Shown here: positions 1-8,365 of the stretch, piece by piece | Layout: each line of letters begins with the position of its first letter | Position numbering within the stretch: the stretch's first letter is position 1 | Assembly (NCBI RefSeq): GCF_026183695.1 | Contig: NZ_JAPFRD010000010.1 | Span: 1 to 48,063, forward strand | Direction of reading: 5' to 3' | DNA: 48,063 nt | Source of the DNA: Alteromonas aquimaris | GTDB lineage: Bacteria; Pseudomonadota; Gammaproteobacteria; Enterobacterales; Alteromonadaceae | Position numbers and translations under genes: made by a program | The notes under the pieces: generated by a model | The model's database searches: none | What the model saw: only the letters and a program-made list of their open reading frames with translations | Told to the model about the DNA's origin: nothing

Positions 1-48
1 TGGGGAATACGTTACTCTCTTGTTCATTGGCTAATTCTCTCAAGATAA

Positions 49-249
49 TTAGCCTCCGACAAACCCGGTTTGATTCATATAGCCACCCTTTTGCAGCTTC
101 AGCTTTTGCGTCTCAAGTGGCTCATACATATAGAACGGTAGCTGCTTATCCGGGATAAAGTGTGTGGCTTTCCAGTATAGGTCTTTTTGGTAGGTGACGG
201 TTTGAACGTGGTTACCGTCTTTGAATATTTTAAGTTTCTTTTGCTTCAT
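49..249 (-). CDS. Small hypothetical protein (66 aa)
   Basis: The predicted protein is basic, rich in Lys, Gln and aromatic residues, with no signal peptide, membrane segment or motif that I recognise. There is no clear Shine-Dalgarno sequence before the ATG at 249, so the call rests on an uninterrupted frame of protein-like composition. It lies in the gene-poor accessory segment at the left end of the window. It could be a remnant of a larger gene or a chance ORF. Confidence 0.35.
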   Translation of the reverse strand: MKQKKLKIFKDGNHVQTVTYQKDLYWKATHFIPDKQLPFYMYEPLETQKLKLQKGGYMNQTGFVGG

Positions 250-566
250 TGCTGTATGTTAATACAGTTGGATTTTATTCAACAAAGAAAAAACAATTTT
301 GTCAGAAAAATGTAGCGAAATTTGGCTAGTAGAAAGGTGTGAGTTGGATACTCCTGACACTTCCCTCAAACCATTCCAGTAACTGCAATTTTGTAATTAC
401 CTATAAGGAGATAGGTGAAGCGCAAGTTAACTAATATGCCCATAAGCATTACGATAAGGGGAAGCTCTGAGCTAAAAAACAGTACTCTTATTCAGCTAAA
501 AAGAACTGGTTTAGTGCTTTATCATTTAAGGTGAAATTTAGTATATGATTGGTATAAGGGGTAAGC
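250..566. other. Intergenic stretch without a recognisable gene
   Basis: AT-rich sequence with no ORF of convincing length or ribosome binding site, no hairpin followed by a T run, and no repeat that I could find. It separates the leftward ORF ending the window edge from the small rightward ORF at 567 and may hold promoters for both. Confidence 0.4.
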
Positions 567-728
567 ATGGAAAATAGCAAAGTCGAACAGTCAGAAGTGC
601 TTTTGACGAACCTGATTGCGCTGCAAGATATAAACAATGAGAAGTTTACTATTCCTCATGATGACGTTGTAGTTACACTCAAAACGGTGATCTCTTTACT
701 CGTTGCGACTCAATCTGAAGTTATCTGA
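567..728 (+). CDS. Small hypothetical protein (53 aa)
   Basis: A 53-residue ORF beginning at ATG 567 and ending with TGA at 726-728. An AAGGGG Shine-Dalgarno sequence lies about five bases before the ATG, which is the main reason to believe it. The product is acidic, soluble and probably helical, with a hydrophobic stretch near its C-terminus (residues about 33-47). It has no family that I recognise. Small acidic proteins like this occur often in genomic islands, but nothing ties it to a function. Confidence 0.45.
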   Translation: MENSKVEQSEVLLTNLIALQDINNEKFTIPHDDVVVTLKTVISLLVATQSEVI

Positions 729-1198
729 TAAGGGCAAGATTAGGGCAAGGGCGATAAAAGGGCGAGGTTGTGAAATTTAGGTTCTTTTGCTCAATATCGA
801 TACGGGTAATTATCAGCGCAGCTTATACAGTGTGCGTGCGTTTTCAAGTCATAGTCAACAACAACGTTAATTTCCTCATGCCTTTTAACCATATAGCCAG
901 CACGACACTAACATTGCAATGTACAGCGGTGAACAAGGTCAAGATTACATCAATGGTAGGTTGAGATTAGGGTAAGGATGGTTAGGAGTAGACACACATT
1001 AAGGGATATTTCGGGAAAAAAGGGGTATTGGTATAGCAAATTCTTTGTAAGATGAGTTTTTTAGTATTTCGCTAAAAGCTCTAAAACCACGTGAGTATAG
1101 ATGAATAAACTATTGCTTTATCACGACTATTTTAGATAATATAAAGTTCATTGTTGTGCTACCCACTTATGAGAATAAGAATAAATTGTAGGTATAAA
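729..1198. other. Intergenic stretch with no credible gene
   Basis: The only frame of note is a GTG-started 64-codon ORF at 770-964, whose product has an unbiased, non-homologous look and which I do not accept as a gene. The rest is AT-rich and contains no recognised RNA or repeat. Confidence 0.4.
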
Positions 1199-1474
1199 GT
1201 GAAAGTATCAAAAATAGAGATGGCGGCAAGTGTGATAGTTTTCGGTTTAGGTCTATTGAATCTCTTCAATGAGGGGATTGGGCCAGCAATGCTATTTTTT
1301 CTCGCGATGTATTGGGGGATAAAAGTTGTTACGCCGGAGCTTTTTTCTAAAAGAAGGAAGTGGCAGATTGCAAAAGAATTGCTTTCATATAAAGAGTTAT
1401 TTGAAAAAGGAATTTTAACTGAAGCAGAATATGCGGAAAAGTCTAATACCTTGAAAGAAGAGCTTCTAAAATGA
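1199..1474 (+). CDS. SHOCT-domain small membrane protein
   Basis: The C-terminal 30 residues (LLSYKELFEKGILTEAEY and following) match the SHOCT pattern, a short helical oligomerisation motif of the form L-x-x-L-x-x-G-I-L-T-x-E-E-F/Y-x-x-K. Before it lie one or two hydrophobic segments (about residues 8-40). The frame is open from TTG 1151, and ATG 1169 is also possible. I prefer GTG 1199 (91 aa) because an AGG-containing stretch sits just upstream and the N-terminus is then compact. SHOCT proteins are often at the edges of mobile regions, and their biochemical role is mostly unknown. The domain call is fairly firm and the start is not. Confidence 0.6.
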   Translation: MKVSKIEMAASVIVFGLGLLNLFNEGIGPAMLFFLAMYWGIKVVTPELFSKRRKWQIAKELLSYKELFEKGILTEAEYAEKSNTLKEELLK

Positions 1475-1744
1475 TTTCTGGGACAGGTTAAAAGGAGCTA
1501 ACTACTAGCGATGGCACAAAGTCCTTTGCGCTCTATCCTTACGGGGACATTGCATTGCAGAGTACAAATTGTGCGTTTTTCAGACGTTATATCAGTGACA
1601 ACATCGATTATCGATTAACCTTCTCGGTATGCCCTAAAAGACATGCGTCTAGCTATTAAAAGGTTAGCCCAGGTCGAGAACACATCAATATTAGATAGGA
1701 TTAATATAAGGGTGATAAGCGTTTTTAATCCTTATGGATGAATG

Positions 1745-2083
1745 TCACCTACAACGATAGGCTTTACCAACAACTGTTGTGTTTGTCGTTCCTAATGAGC
1801 CCCAAGCATTGGTATTACTCATATTTTGCACATGGACAACATTGCCTCCTAATTGATAGGCCTTATTCCGTAGTTCGTTTCTTGCTCCAATTATTAAATT
1901 TTCATTTGAAGTAAAATCACCTGTAAACCAGTTTCCCTGAGAGCCAACTATCTCCCCAAGGTATCTACAACGTGATTTATCTGGTACTTCATTAATTAGT
2001 TCAACGTAACTAGCTTGTGGTATCGCGCGATTTGCTGAACAAGCACTTAGAAGAATGATAAGTGGGATTATAGTCCGATTCAT
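1745..2083 (-). CDS. DUF4156 family lipoprotein
   Basis: A 112-residue protein with a lipoprotein signal: a hydrophobic N-terminus followed by the lipobox LLSAC, with the acylated Cys at residue 15. The mature part carries the features of DUF4156 lipoproteins: an early YVELINEVPDKSRCRYLGEI segment, then ARNELRNKAYQLGGNVVHV and a closing Cys near the C-terminus (KAYRCR). It is probably anchored in the outer membrane or on the periplasmic face. Function is unknown for the family. It stands alone, transcribed leftward, with an AAGGAAT-like ribosome binding site before ATG 2083. Confidence 0.72.
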   Translation of the reverse strand: MNRTIIPLIILLSACSANRAIPQASYVELINEVPDKSRCRYLGEIVGSQGNWFTGDFTSNENLIIGARNELRNKAYQLGGNVVHVQNMSNTNAWGSLGTTNTTVVGKAYRCR

Positions 2084-2673
2084 ATCAAATTCCTTTTTGA
2101 AGTATTTTTTTATGATTTTTATAGTTTGTAAATTTAGTTAAATCAAATTATTGCATTATTTATATTCATTTAAACAAACTTTTGGGGGCAGCCATTTAGT
2201 CCCCGTGGTAGATCTACTCTTCACTTAGCAAAACTTAACAAAAGTAGGTACTTTTTAGAGCCCTGTACCTCAAAGGTAGTCAGCAAAGCTAGGGCTGGCC
2301 GTTAATCAATCTATTTTCAAGAATAGTTGTTTAGTTATCAAGCCAAATCATACACGATGAATAGATTCAAAACTTCTAACATGCCAACCTGACAAAACCT
2401 TACATGAGGAGGGGGGGGAATTTGGAGGTAATCAGTACTAGTGCCTCGGGATCAACTTTTATACGCCCCGCTACTTCAGAATTGAGTATTAGCATTACCT
2501 ATTTTTAAACCAATCAGACATTGCGATTCTGGCTATATGTGTAAGCCTTGCTTTTCTAAATAAAAACATTATAAATGATGTGGTGAAAATACAACTACCA
2601 TGGCAATCAGTTAGTGATGGAGAGTGTAGAACGTCCGTAGTCTGCCACTGGAAAATATATAATAAGAATAAAA
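2084..2673. other. 590-base intergenic region, no gene seen
   Basis: AT-rich DNA between the DUF4156 lipoprotein and the STAS/ATPase cassette. It includes a short G tract (2411-2418) and no ORF that I would defend. A TATAAT hexamer lies at 2658-2663, only 11 bases before ATG 2674. If it were a real -10 box the cassette mRNA would be nearly leaderless, but no good -35 accompanies it, so the cassette promoter is not located. Confidence 0.35.
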
Positions 2674-3867
2674 ATGAAGAAAAAATCAGAAGTAAAGCGT
2701 TTAAGAGATGTAAGAAGAACTTTAAGAGAGAGGTATAACAAAACCTCGAAAGTACGCGAGTTCAATACCGGCATTATAAAAAAAGAGACCAGCTCATTTG
2801 ATTGGCTTGCTATAAACGAATGGGTCCAAGATGAGTGTAAAAAAGGGTTAATAATTTCGCATAGTCTAAATGGTAAGAAACTTAAACGAAACGGAATAGT
2901 CTTACAACTCCCCCCAAATATGAACTTTTCTAAAGATTATGACGGCACTGTCCAGTGTTTAACTGCTATAAGAAAACTTGCATCATTATTTGAAAATATC
3001 AAATCTAATCTACCTAAAAAGGCGCTTAAACTTGCTAGTGTGAATTTTGACAATCTTTGTAACATTTCAACATCAGCTGCGCTCGTGTTGACAGCTGAAG
3101 TTTCGAGATGGGACACAACCCTTAGAAAAAAATTGGTTCCAAATGTTAAAAGATGGAACGATGATATCTTTATACAATTTGAGCAGCTTGGATTTTTTGA
3201 CTTATTTGAGAATAAACCAAAACATATAAGTTATTCTGGGGGCTCACAAAGTCAACTGGACTTTGTGAGGTACGTCAAAGGTTCATGCGGTAATTTAGAA
3301 GAAGGGAAAGAAAAAAAGAAACTATTAAAGAAAGAAATCATGAAACTTGTTGGGGATAAGATAGATAAATGGACAATTCTCCATAGTGGTCTCTCAGAAG
3401 CCGTTACAAATGTAACTCATCACGCTTATCCAGCCAATGATTCCTGTGAAGACAAATCTTGGTATTTGACCGGTTCGTATAACAAGCAATCTAAAGAAAT
3501 GAAAATTGCATTTTTCGATCAAGGCGTCGGTATACCAAATTCTTTGCCTGTATCTCAAATTTGGGAAAAAGTTTTAGACCTCTTTTCAAAGTGGAATATC
3601 CCAAAAGCAGAGTTTGAAAAGCATGCTACTCTTCTTGAGGCAGCAGTAAAAATTGATAGAACTAGCACAGAACAAAATGATAGGGGTAAAGGTTTACAAG
3701 ATTTGTTAGAATTCATCAGGGAACGAAAAGAAGGATATTTGTCCATATTCAGTTATCATGGGTTGTACAAGTGCTGGATCAAAGGTGGAAAAGAGTATTC
3801 TAAAGCTGAGAGCATGGAGAGACCATTATTTGGGACGCTAATAATTTGGAGTGTAAGTCTTAAGTGA
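2674..3867 (+). CDS. STAS-like/GHKL ATPase fusion protein
   Basis: This 397-aa protein has two recognisable halves. Residues about 117-180 resemble a STAS-type anti-sigma-antagonist fold (beta strand ASVNFDNL, then ISTSAALVLTAEVSRW, then FEQLGFFDLF). Residues about 230-395 form a GHKL ATP-binding domain of the histidine-kinase/anti-sigma type: N box SEAVTNVTHHAY (Glu242, Asn246), G1 box FDQGVGIP (Asp282, Gly284, Gly286) and G2 box DRGKGL (Gly338, Gly340). No membrane segment or phospho-acceptor His domain is visible. It overlaps the next gene by four bases (GTGA), so the pair should be translationally coupled. GHKL proteins paired with STAS proteins act in partner-switching regulation; that role here is inference. 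The region is AT-rich and probably horizontally acquired. Confidence 0.85.
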   Translation: MKKKSEVKRLRDVRRTLRERYNKTSKVREFNTGIIKKETSSFDWLAINEWVQDECKKGLIISHSLNGKKLKRNGIVLQLPPNMNFSKDYDGTVQCLTAIRKLASLFENIKSNLPKKALKLASVNFDNLCNISTSAALVLTAEVSRWDTTLRKKLVPNVKRWNDDIFIQFEQLGFFDLFENKPKHISYSGGSQSQLDFVRYVKGSCGNLEEGKEKKKLLKKEIMKLVGDKIDKWTILHSGLSEAVTNVTHHAYPANDSCEDKSWYLTGSYNKQSKEMKIAFFDQGVGIPNSLPVSQIWEKVLDLFSKWNIPKAEFEKHATLLEAAVKIDRTSTEQNDRGKGLQDLLEFIRERKEGYLSIFSYHGLYKCWIKGGKEYSKAESMERPLFGTLIIWSVSLK

Positions 3868-4301
3868 CGGAAGGGCAGATGCGTACATTGTACATTGGTA
3901 AAGATTTTTCAGACGATCCCTCTGGTCGTTTTTACACAGATGGTGACGGGAGTGGTGAAGAGTTTCGCGAAGAAATTCTTCGTCCCATAATTGCTAGTGG
4001 CAAAAAGTTTAAGTTAAATATTGATGAAAATGTAGAAGGCTACGGGTCATCATTTCTTGTTGAAGCTTTTGGTGGGCTAATTAAGTTCGGCTATTTTACT
4101 AAAGCTCAAGTTGAAGATTCTTTTGATATCGACTACGACGATCTTGACTTCGAGTTTTACGAAAAGAAAATCAACCAATATATAAACGAAGCTTTATATA
4201 ATTCACAAAAATATGTTTCAACAAAAGACGAAGCTATTGCCGAAGGAAGATATAAAGAACTGATTGATAAAACGTTCGTTGAGGAGTTCTGCAAGGGATA
4301 A
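3864..4301 (+). CDS. STAS-like DUF4325 protein
   Basis: A 145-aa soluble acidic protein. The N-terminal 80 residues fit the STAS-like DUF4325 family: an opening strand (RTLYIGKDF), DGDGSGEEFREEIL, a strand KFKLNIDENVEG and the conserved helix GYGSSFLVEAFGGLIKFG (about residues 59-76). It starts at GTG 3864, overlapping the ATPase stop, or at ATG 3879, which has a GGAAGGG sequence a few bases upstream; I cannot decide between them. DUF4325 proteins commonly sit beside GHKL ATPases, consistent with binding or switching by that partner. The poorly conserved C-terminal 65 residues are charged and helical. Confidence 0.82.
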   Translation: MTEGQMRTLYIGKDFSDDPSGRFYTDGDGSGEEFREEILRPIIASGKKFKLNIDENVEGYGSSFLVEAFGGLIKFGYFTKAQVEDSFDIDYDDLDFEFYEKKINQYINEALYNSQKYVSTKDEAIAEGRYKELIDKTFVEEFCKG

Positions 4302-4304
4302 GCT

Positions 4305-5105
4305 GTGATGGAAGTAATTGATGTGGTCGAAAATGATGCTTCTGTTGGAGATAAGGAAGTTGTCAAGAGTTTACCTGCTTTAAAGCATAATATTCAAAAT
4401 CATCGTTCGCTGAATGAGCAAATTGTTGACGAACCAAAAACGATGTCAACTTCCAATAAGGAATCTCAAGTCGTAGCGGAAAGTTATTCCGCGGATGAAC
4501 GATTGATTCAGAGCCTAAATGAAATACGGGACGCTGCTATTGAGTTAAGAAAAGCCTATATTTCAAGTAACCCAAATTTGATAAACGGTGTCAGTACAAT
4601 ACCTGATGGCTCGTATGGTTTAGAAATAACAGCTGGCATCATTGGTGCGATTATTGCGGCGGTAGCAGTTTTTACATCCAATAATATTTATTTCAGCAGG
4701 GTCAATCGTCACAATAAGAAACCCCATTATGCTAGCATTGCCCTAAAGCTTTTAGAAAATTTTGAAGGGTTGGTGACAGAATATTGGATGACTGAGAGAA
4801 TTCTGGATAAAAGAAGGAAAGATGAGAATTCTAACGATATGAAATTACAGGAAATTCGTATAAAGTCTGAGTTTGTCGTCCTCAGGAAGAGTGTTGATAC
4901 TTTCTGCGAGCTATTGTCTAAAAATAATGAAAAAAGAGATAAGGACAATCTTTTAGTTAATATCGGTACTCTATATGATGTAGCTTTGGGGGGGGAATTT
5001 GAAAGTGATAATAAGAAGGTAGATGTTAATACTACTCAAAAGCTATCAAGACTAATTGCTAACTTGAAATTTCTTCTTATTAAGTATTCTCAACAAGTGA
5101 AGTGA
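4305..5105 (+). CDS. Single-pass membrane protein of STAS/ATPase cassette
   Basis: A 266-aa protein of no family that I recognise. Residues 1-100 are polar and probably helical. Residues about 105-126 form one strong glycine/alanine-rich transmembrane segment (EITAGIIGAIIAAVAVF), followed by a basic stretch, so the C-terminal 140 helical residues should be cytoplasmic by the positive-inside rule. Start is GTG 4305 or the adjacent ATG 4308, with AAGGG upstream, three bases after the stop of the DUF4325 gene. Tight spacing and shared base composition put it in one operon with the two preceding genes. It is the likely output or anchoring component of the module. Its function is unknown. Confidence 0.7.
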   Translation: MMEVIDVVENDASVGDKEVVKSLPALKHNIQNHRSLNEQIVDEPKTMSTSNKESQVVAESYSADERLIQSLNEIRDAAIELRKAYISSNPNLINGVSTIPDGSYGLEITAGIIGAIIAAVAVFTSNNIYFSRVNRHNKKPHYASIALKLLENFEGLVTEYWMTERILDKRRKDENSNDMKLQEIRIKSEFVVLRKSVDTFCELLSKNNEKRDKDNLLVNIGTLYDVALGGEFESDNKKVDVNTTQKLSRLIANLKFLLIKYSQQVK

Positions 5106-5215
5106 TTATTATTTTCATCTATACAAACTTACAATAAAGTTTTTTGTAACACTAGAAGTAACATTTCAATGTTTTCTGTATTGTCACTAGTCGATATTTC
5201 AGTAATATAAAGAAC

Positions 5216-5241
5216 GAGTTAAAGTCCGGCCCCGGGCACCA
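5216..5241 (+). repeat. tRNA 3'-end fragment, putative attR of a genomic island
   Basis: The bases from about 5216 to 5241 read as the 3' end of a tRNA gene: a T-loop-like GTTAAAGTC (canonical GTTCAAGTC with one change), the 3' T-stem strand CCGGC, acceptor strand CCCGGGC, discriminator A and encoded CCA. A partner acceptor strand GCCCGGG and the rest of a tRNA are absent upstream. A GCCCGGG acceptor is typical of gammaproteobacterial tRNA-Leu. Tyrosine-recombinase islands duplicate exactly such 3' ends. The orientation implies that the intact tRNA and integrase lie to the left, outside the window. AT-rich orphan genes lie left of it and core genes right of it. Confidence 0.65.
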
Positions 5242-5359
5242 TTTACTTATACTCTCCTATACCCCAAACCCCTTCTCGATATTGACAAAAATTCAGGTTA
5301 GCGTAACGTTATACCGGATATTCGAATAAAAACATGTGCTTTATGTCGAAGGAATGTAA

Positions 5360-6025
5360 ATGAGGTTTTTTGTACTATTGACAGCATTGTTGGTATGTTC
5401 CTGTTCACTCACTGAGTTTAAAGAGTGGGCCATTCCCGACAACAATGTTCCTGCGACTTCAACTGATGAGATAAAATCCGTAATTACGCCCCAGCCTTTG
5501 CCTGCAGTCGTTAACTTAGAATCAAGTGTCAAAGATAAGTATTCGTGCCCAATGAATGCCTCATCCGTCGAAGCAATCAACTTCATAAACAGGTTTAGTA
5601 CGGCCACCTATCATGAGAAAAGTGCTTTAAATGAAAAACTTGTCAATCAACTTAATGAAGAGCTCATTCAGTTTGTTGATAGCGATTATGTGGAAAAGCA
5701 CTACCTTTATAAGTCACTTTACGTGTTTCCTTTTTACGATAACGAATCTGTTACGCCGGAGGTGACTTGTGTCACCGAGGAAGGCAATCTGATTGCGGTG
5801 TACGTAGCACTCGATGATGCCGCCACTGATTCCGTGCAAGTGAGTAAGTTTATGTTACAACGGAAAAAACAGGGCGGCTTGAGTATTATCCCACAGCACC
5901 CTCCCATTGTGGTGCCCAAAGGGGCGTTCCCATCTAAGCAGGAACGTACAAACTGGTCACCAAGACTGTACCTGCAAGTGCCCGAAGTCGTCTATAAAGA
6001 TAATCTGAGCGCTCAACTACAATAA
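5360..6025 (+). CDS. Hypothetical lipoprotein (221 aa)
   Basis: The N-terminus MRFFVLLTALLVCSC is a lipoprotein signal with a lipobox ending at Cys13 or Cys15. The mature protein is soluble, with Cys near positions 63 and 137 that could pair in the periplasm. No known domain is evident. An AAGGA Shine-Dalgarno sequence precedes ATG 5360. It is the first gene right of the tRNA-fragment scar, and its GC content and gene density are like the core genes that follow, so I take it as chromosomal backbone. It is not obviously in an operon with the MarC gene 70 bases downstream. Confidence 0.7.
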   Translation: MRFFVLLTALLVCSCSLTEFKEWAIPDNNVPATSTDEIKSVITPQPLPAVVNLESSVKDKYSCPMNASSVEAINFINRFSTATYHEKSALNEKLVNQLNEELIQFVDSDYVEKHYLYKSLYVFPFYDNESVTPEVTCVTEEGNLIAVYVALDDAATDSVQVSKFMLQRKKQGGLSIIPQHPPIVVPKGAFPSKQERTNWSPRLYLQVPEVVYKDNLSAQLQ

Positions 6026-6095
6026 ATATTTCAGCTACTTAGCAGACCTGTTACACTTTCCGACAATTTTTGAATATCCGACGGCAGGCGTTGTC

Positions 6096-6743
6096 ATGCA
6101 AGAGTTGTTGCCCTACGCATTACTGTGTTTTACCTCTTTTTTCACTTTAATTAATCCCTTGGGCGTAATGCCGATATTTATGACCCTCACCTCTGAACTG
6201 ACGGCTCAACAACGCATTAAAACGGCGAGAAAGGCTTTGGTTGTTTCATTTATAACCATTTCCTGCTTCGCGCTGGGCGGGCAGTTATTGTTTGCATTTT
6301 TTCATATTTCAGTGGACAGCTTTCGAATCGTGGGGGGCATCATTTTCTTAATCATGGGCATGGACATGCTACAAGCTCGATTATCACGAGTGAAAGTAGG
6401 CAAAGACGAGGTTAAAAGTTACGTTGAAGATATTTCGGTGACGCCTCTTGCTATCCCAATGATTTGTGGCCCTGGGGCATTAACCAATGCAATAGTATTG
6501 ATGGACGATGCGTTTGATTTGCAAAGACAGATAGTATTATTTTCCGTCGTCTTTTTGGTTTTATTTATTACCTACTGGGTTTTATATTTTGCCAGTGCGC
6601 TGATCAGGCTTTTAGGTGATACAGGTATCAAAGTAATGATGCGTTTAATGGGGTTGATTATTATGGTTATTGCTGTGGAATTTATTATTGCAGGGATTAA
6701 ACCTATTATTTTTGATATATCGCAACAGCTAAACGCTACCTGA
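6096..6743 (+). CDS. MarC family integral membrane protein
   Basis: A 215-aa, six-helix membrane protein of the MarC (NAAT/YchE-YhgN) family. Family signs are the first helix motif LINPLGVMPIFMTLT (about residues 19-33), the second-half repeat TPLAIPMICGPGALTNAIVLM (about 117-137) and the usual length of 200-220 residues. The symmetrical NPLG and GPGA motifs reflect the inverted repeat of this fold. MarC proteins sit in the inner membrane. Despite the name, multiple-antibiotic resistance is not their established role, and some members export or take up amino acids. The exact substrate cannot be told from sequence. ATG 6096 is the obvious start. Confidence 0.88.
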   Translation: MQELLPYALLCFTSFFTLINPLGVMPIFMTLTSELTAQQRIKTARKALVVSFITISCFALGGQLLFAFFHISVDSFRIVGGIIFLIMGMDMLQARLSRVKVGKDEVKSYVEDISVTPLAIPMICGPGALTNAIVLMDDAFDLQRQIVLFSVVFLVLFITYWVLYFASALIRLLGDTGIKVMMRLMGLIIMVIAVEFIIAGIKPIIFDISQQLNAT

Positions 6744-6807
6744 CTCTATACAGTGGTATAAAGCCAATTGTATGATAAGTGAATCATAATAACATTTGAG
6801 TAATGTC

Positions 6808-7647
6808 ATGGATCCCTATCTCATTGAACCCCCGCAGCTAAGCGATGAACTGTATTCCACCCGTGTAGTATTGTTACGGGCGGTGATGAAGCACCCTTTT
6901 CAGCATGAAAGCGACCAGGACAATCATGACTATCTTCCTCAGGCTCGCAATTTTGATTTGGAGGGGCAGGGCAGTGATAGCTTATCGTCATTGCCGCACA
7001 CATTGCCCACAGTAGAAAAACTAAGTCACTATCTTGGCTCGCTAGGCATTGCCATTACTACACCTGTGGTGATTTATGATGATACCGGTATATTCAGTGC
7101 ACCGCGTGTATGGTGGATGTTAAAATCGATCGGCCACGAAGCAGTGAGCGTGCTTAATGGCGGAATGCCAGCCTGGAAAAACGCAGGATTTACATTAAAT
7201 GCCGAACCAGCATCACCTGGCCGAAACCGTTTGTATGAAGCCCAACCTCAAGCTGGCTGGTTTGTTGATAAATCAGCGGTTCTTGATGCGATATCCTCAT
7301 CGGTTCAAATTATCGATGCTAGGAGCCCAGACAGGTTTGCTGGACGAGCAAGAGAACCCAGAGCTGGCGTGGTAAGTGGCCATGTTCCAGGCTCGAAAAA
7401 CCTGCCTTTCGCTATCTTGCTTGAACAAAACAAATTTAAATCTGCCAGCGAACTTGCCACGCTATTTTCTCGCGCAGGCATTGATATAACGCAACCTATG
7501 ATTGTGCTATGTGGCTCTGGTGTAACGGCGTGTATCGTTGGCATGGCAGCATTGATATGCGGCGCGAAACAGGTCAGCGTGTATGATGGATCTTGGTCGG
7601 AGTGGGGAAGCTGTGACGAATGTCCAGTGGAGACGCTGGGTGACTAG
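6808..7647 (+). CDS. sseA: 3-mercaptopyruvate/thiosulfate sulfurtransferase
   Basis: A two-domain rhodanese of 279 aa. The N-terminal inactive domain (DDTGIFSAPRVWWMLKSIGH, then VLNGGMPAWKNAG) is followed by a catalytic domain with IDARSPDRFAGRAREPRAGVVSGHVPGSKNLPF and the active-site loop CGSGVTA. The CGSGVT loop is characteristic of 3-mercaptopyruvate sulfurtransferase (SseA) rather than thiosulfate rhodanese, which usually has CRxGxxA/R. It would transfer sulfane sulfur from mercaptopyruvate to thiols or cyanide in the cytoplasm. The frame is open to TTG 6796, but ATG 6808 gives the usual N-terminus. Its end overlaps cobB by eight bases, so the two are probably co-transcribed. Confidence 0.88.
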   Translation: MDPYLIEPPQLSDELYSTRVVLLRAVMKHPFQHESDQDNHDYLPQARNFDLEGQGSDSLSSLPHTLPTVEKLSHYLGSLGIAITTPVVIYDDTGIFSAPRVWWMLKSIGHEAVSVLNGGMPAWKNAGFTLNAEPASPGRNRLYEAQPQAGWFVDKSAVLDAISSSVQIIDARSPDRFAGRAREPRAGVVSGHVPGSKNLPFAILLEQNKFKSASELATLFSRAGIDITQPMIVLCGSGVTACIVGMAALICGAKQVSVYDGSWSEWGSCDECPVETLGD

Positions 7648-8362
7648 TCTGCCGAATATTGTTGTTCTCACTGGCGCTGGTATTTCCGCAGAATCAGGTC
7701 TTAAAACGTTTCGTGACAGTGGAGGTTTATGGGAAAATTTTCCTATAGAAGATGTCGCCACCCCAGAAGCATTTTCCACCAACCCCGACCTGGTCTACGA
7801 GTTTTACAATCTACGTCGAAGACAATTAAAACAGCAAACAGTGCAGCCGAATTTGGCCCATCTTGCGTTAGCCGAACTGGAAGGGTACTTGGGCGATAAC
7901 TTTACGCTCATAACGCAAAATGTGGACGATTTGCACGAGCGTGCAGGTAGCCAACGGGTTCTTCATATGCATGGGACATTACGTTCGGCAAGGTGTTTAA
8001 CCAGTGGAAAAGCGATACCGTGGGAGAATGACTTTGATGCACAAACCCTCTGTCAATGTTGTACGCCTAAGAGTGCAATGCGACCAGACATCGTCTGGTT
8101 TGGTGAATTGCCAATGCATATGGACGAAATCTATCAAAAATTGAGCCATGCGGATGTGTTTATTTCCGTTGGAACTTCGGGGCAAGTTTACCCTGCAGCA
8201 GGATTGGTTGAATTGGCTAACAACGTGGGTGCTGATACGATCGAATTGAATCTTGAAGCTGGTGATCAACATACCAATTTTAACCAGTCCATCTATGGGA
8301 AGGCATCGCAAGTGGTTCCCCAGTTTGTTCACACACTCTTAACTTCACTAAAGGATAAGTAG
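7640..8362 (+). CDS. cobB: NAD-dependent protein deacylase (sirtuin) CobB
   Basis: A class III sirtuin removing acetyl or succinyl groups from lysines in the cytoplasm. It shows the NAD-binding motif GAGISAESGLKTFRD, the FYNLRRRQL segment with the Tyr-x-x-Arg pair that marks desuccinylase-capable sirtuins, catalytic TQNVDDLHERAG and HMHG, four zinc cysteines (CLTSG and CQCC) and GTSGQVYPAA. The frame extends up to ATG 7583, overlapping sseA by 65 bases. I prefer GTG 7640 (240 aa) because GGAGA at 7629-7633 is well spaced and the protein then matches the short E. coli CobB form. GTG 7613 is another option. A LysE-type gene follows three bases after the stop. Confidence 0.9.
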   Translation: MTSLPNIVVLTGAGISAESGLKTFRDSGGLWENFPIEDVATPEAFSTNPDLVYEFYNLRRRQLKQQTVQPNLAHLALAELEGYLGDNFTLITQNVDDLHERAGSQRVLHMHGTLRSARCLTSGKAIPWENDFDAQTLCQCCTPKSAMRPDIVWFGELPMHMDEIYQKLSHADVFISVGTSGQVYPAAGLVELANNVGADTIELNLEAGDQHTNFNQSIYGKASQVVPQFVHTLLTSLKDK

Positions 8363-8365
8363 TTA

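Noticed and set aside
770..964. GTG-started 64-codon ORF
   Set aside because: No family resemblance; its composition looks like chance reading of AT-rich DNA, though a GGCGAGG stretch lies upstream.
2411..2418. G tract as a phase-variation switch
   Set aside because: It is in a gene-free stretch with no ORF or promoter that its length could switch.
5106..5241. Complete tRNA gene ending at the CCA
   Set aside because: The 5' acceptor strand, D arm and anticodon arm are missing; only the last bases are tRNA-like.
5341..5607. 88-codon minus-strand ORF
   Set aside because: Antisense to the lipoprotein gene at 5360, with no ribosome site.
5762..5775. Palindrome GTGAC-TTGT-GTCAC resembling the MatP site matS of the terminus region
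   Set aside because: matS has a three-base centre (GTGAC-RNY-GTCAC); this one has four, so it does not fit, and it lies inside a coding sequence.
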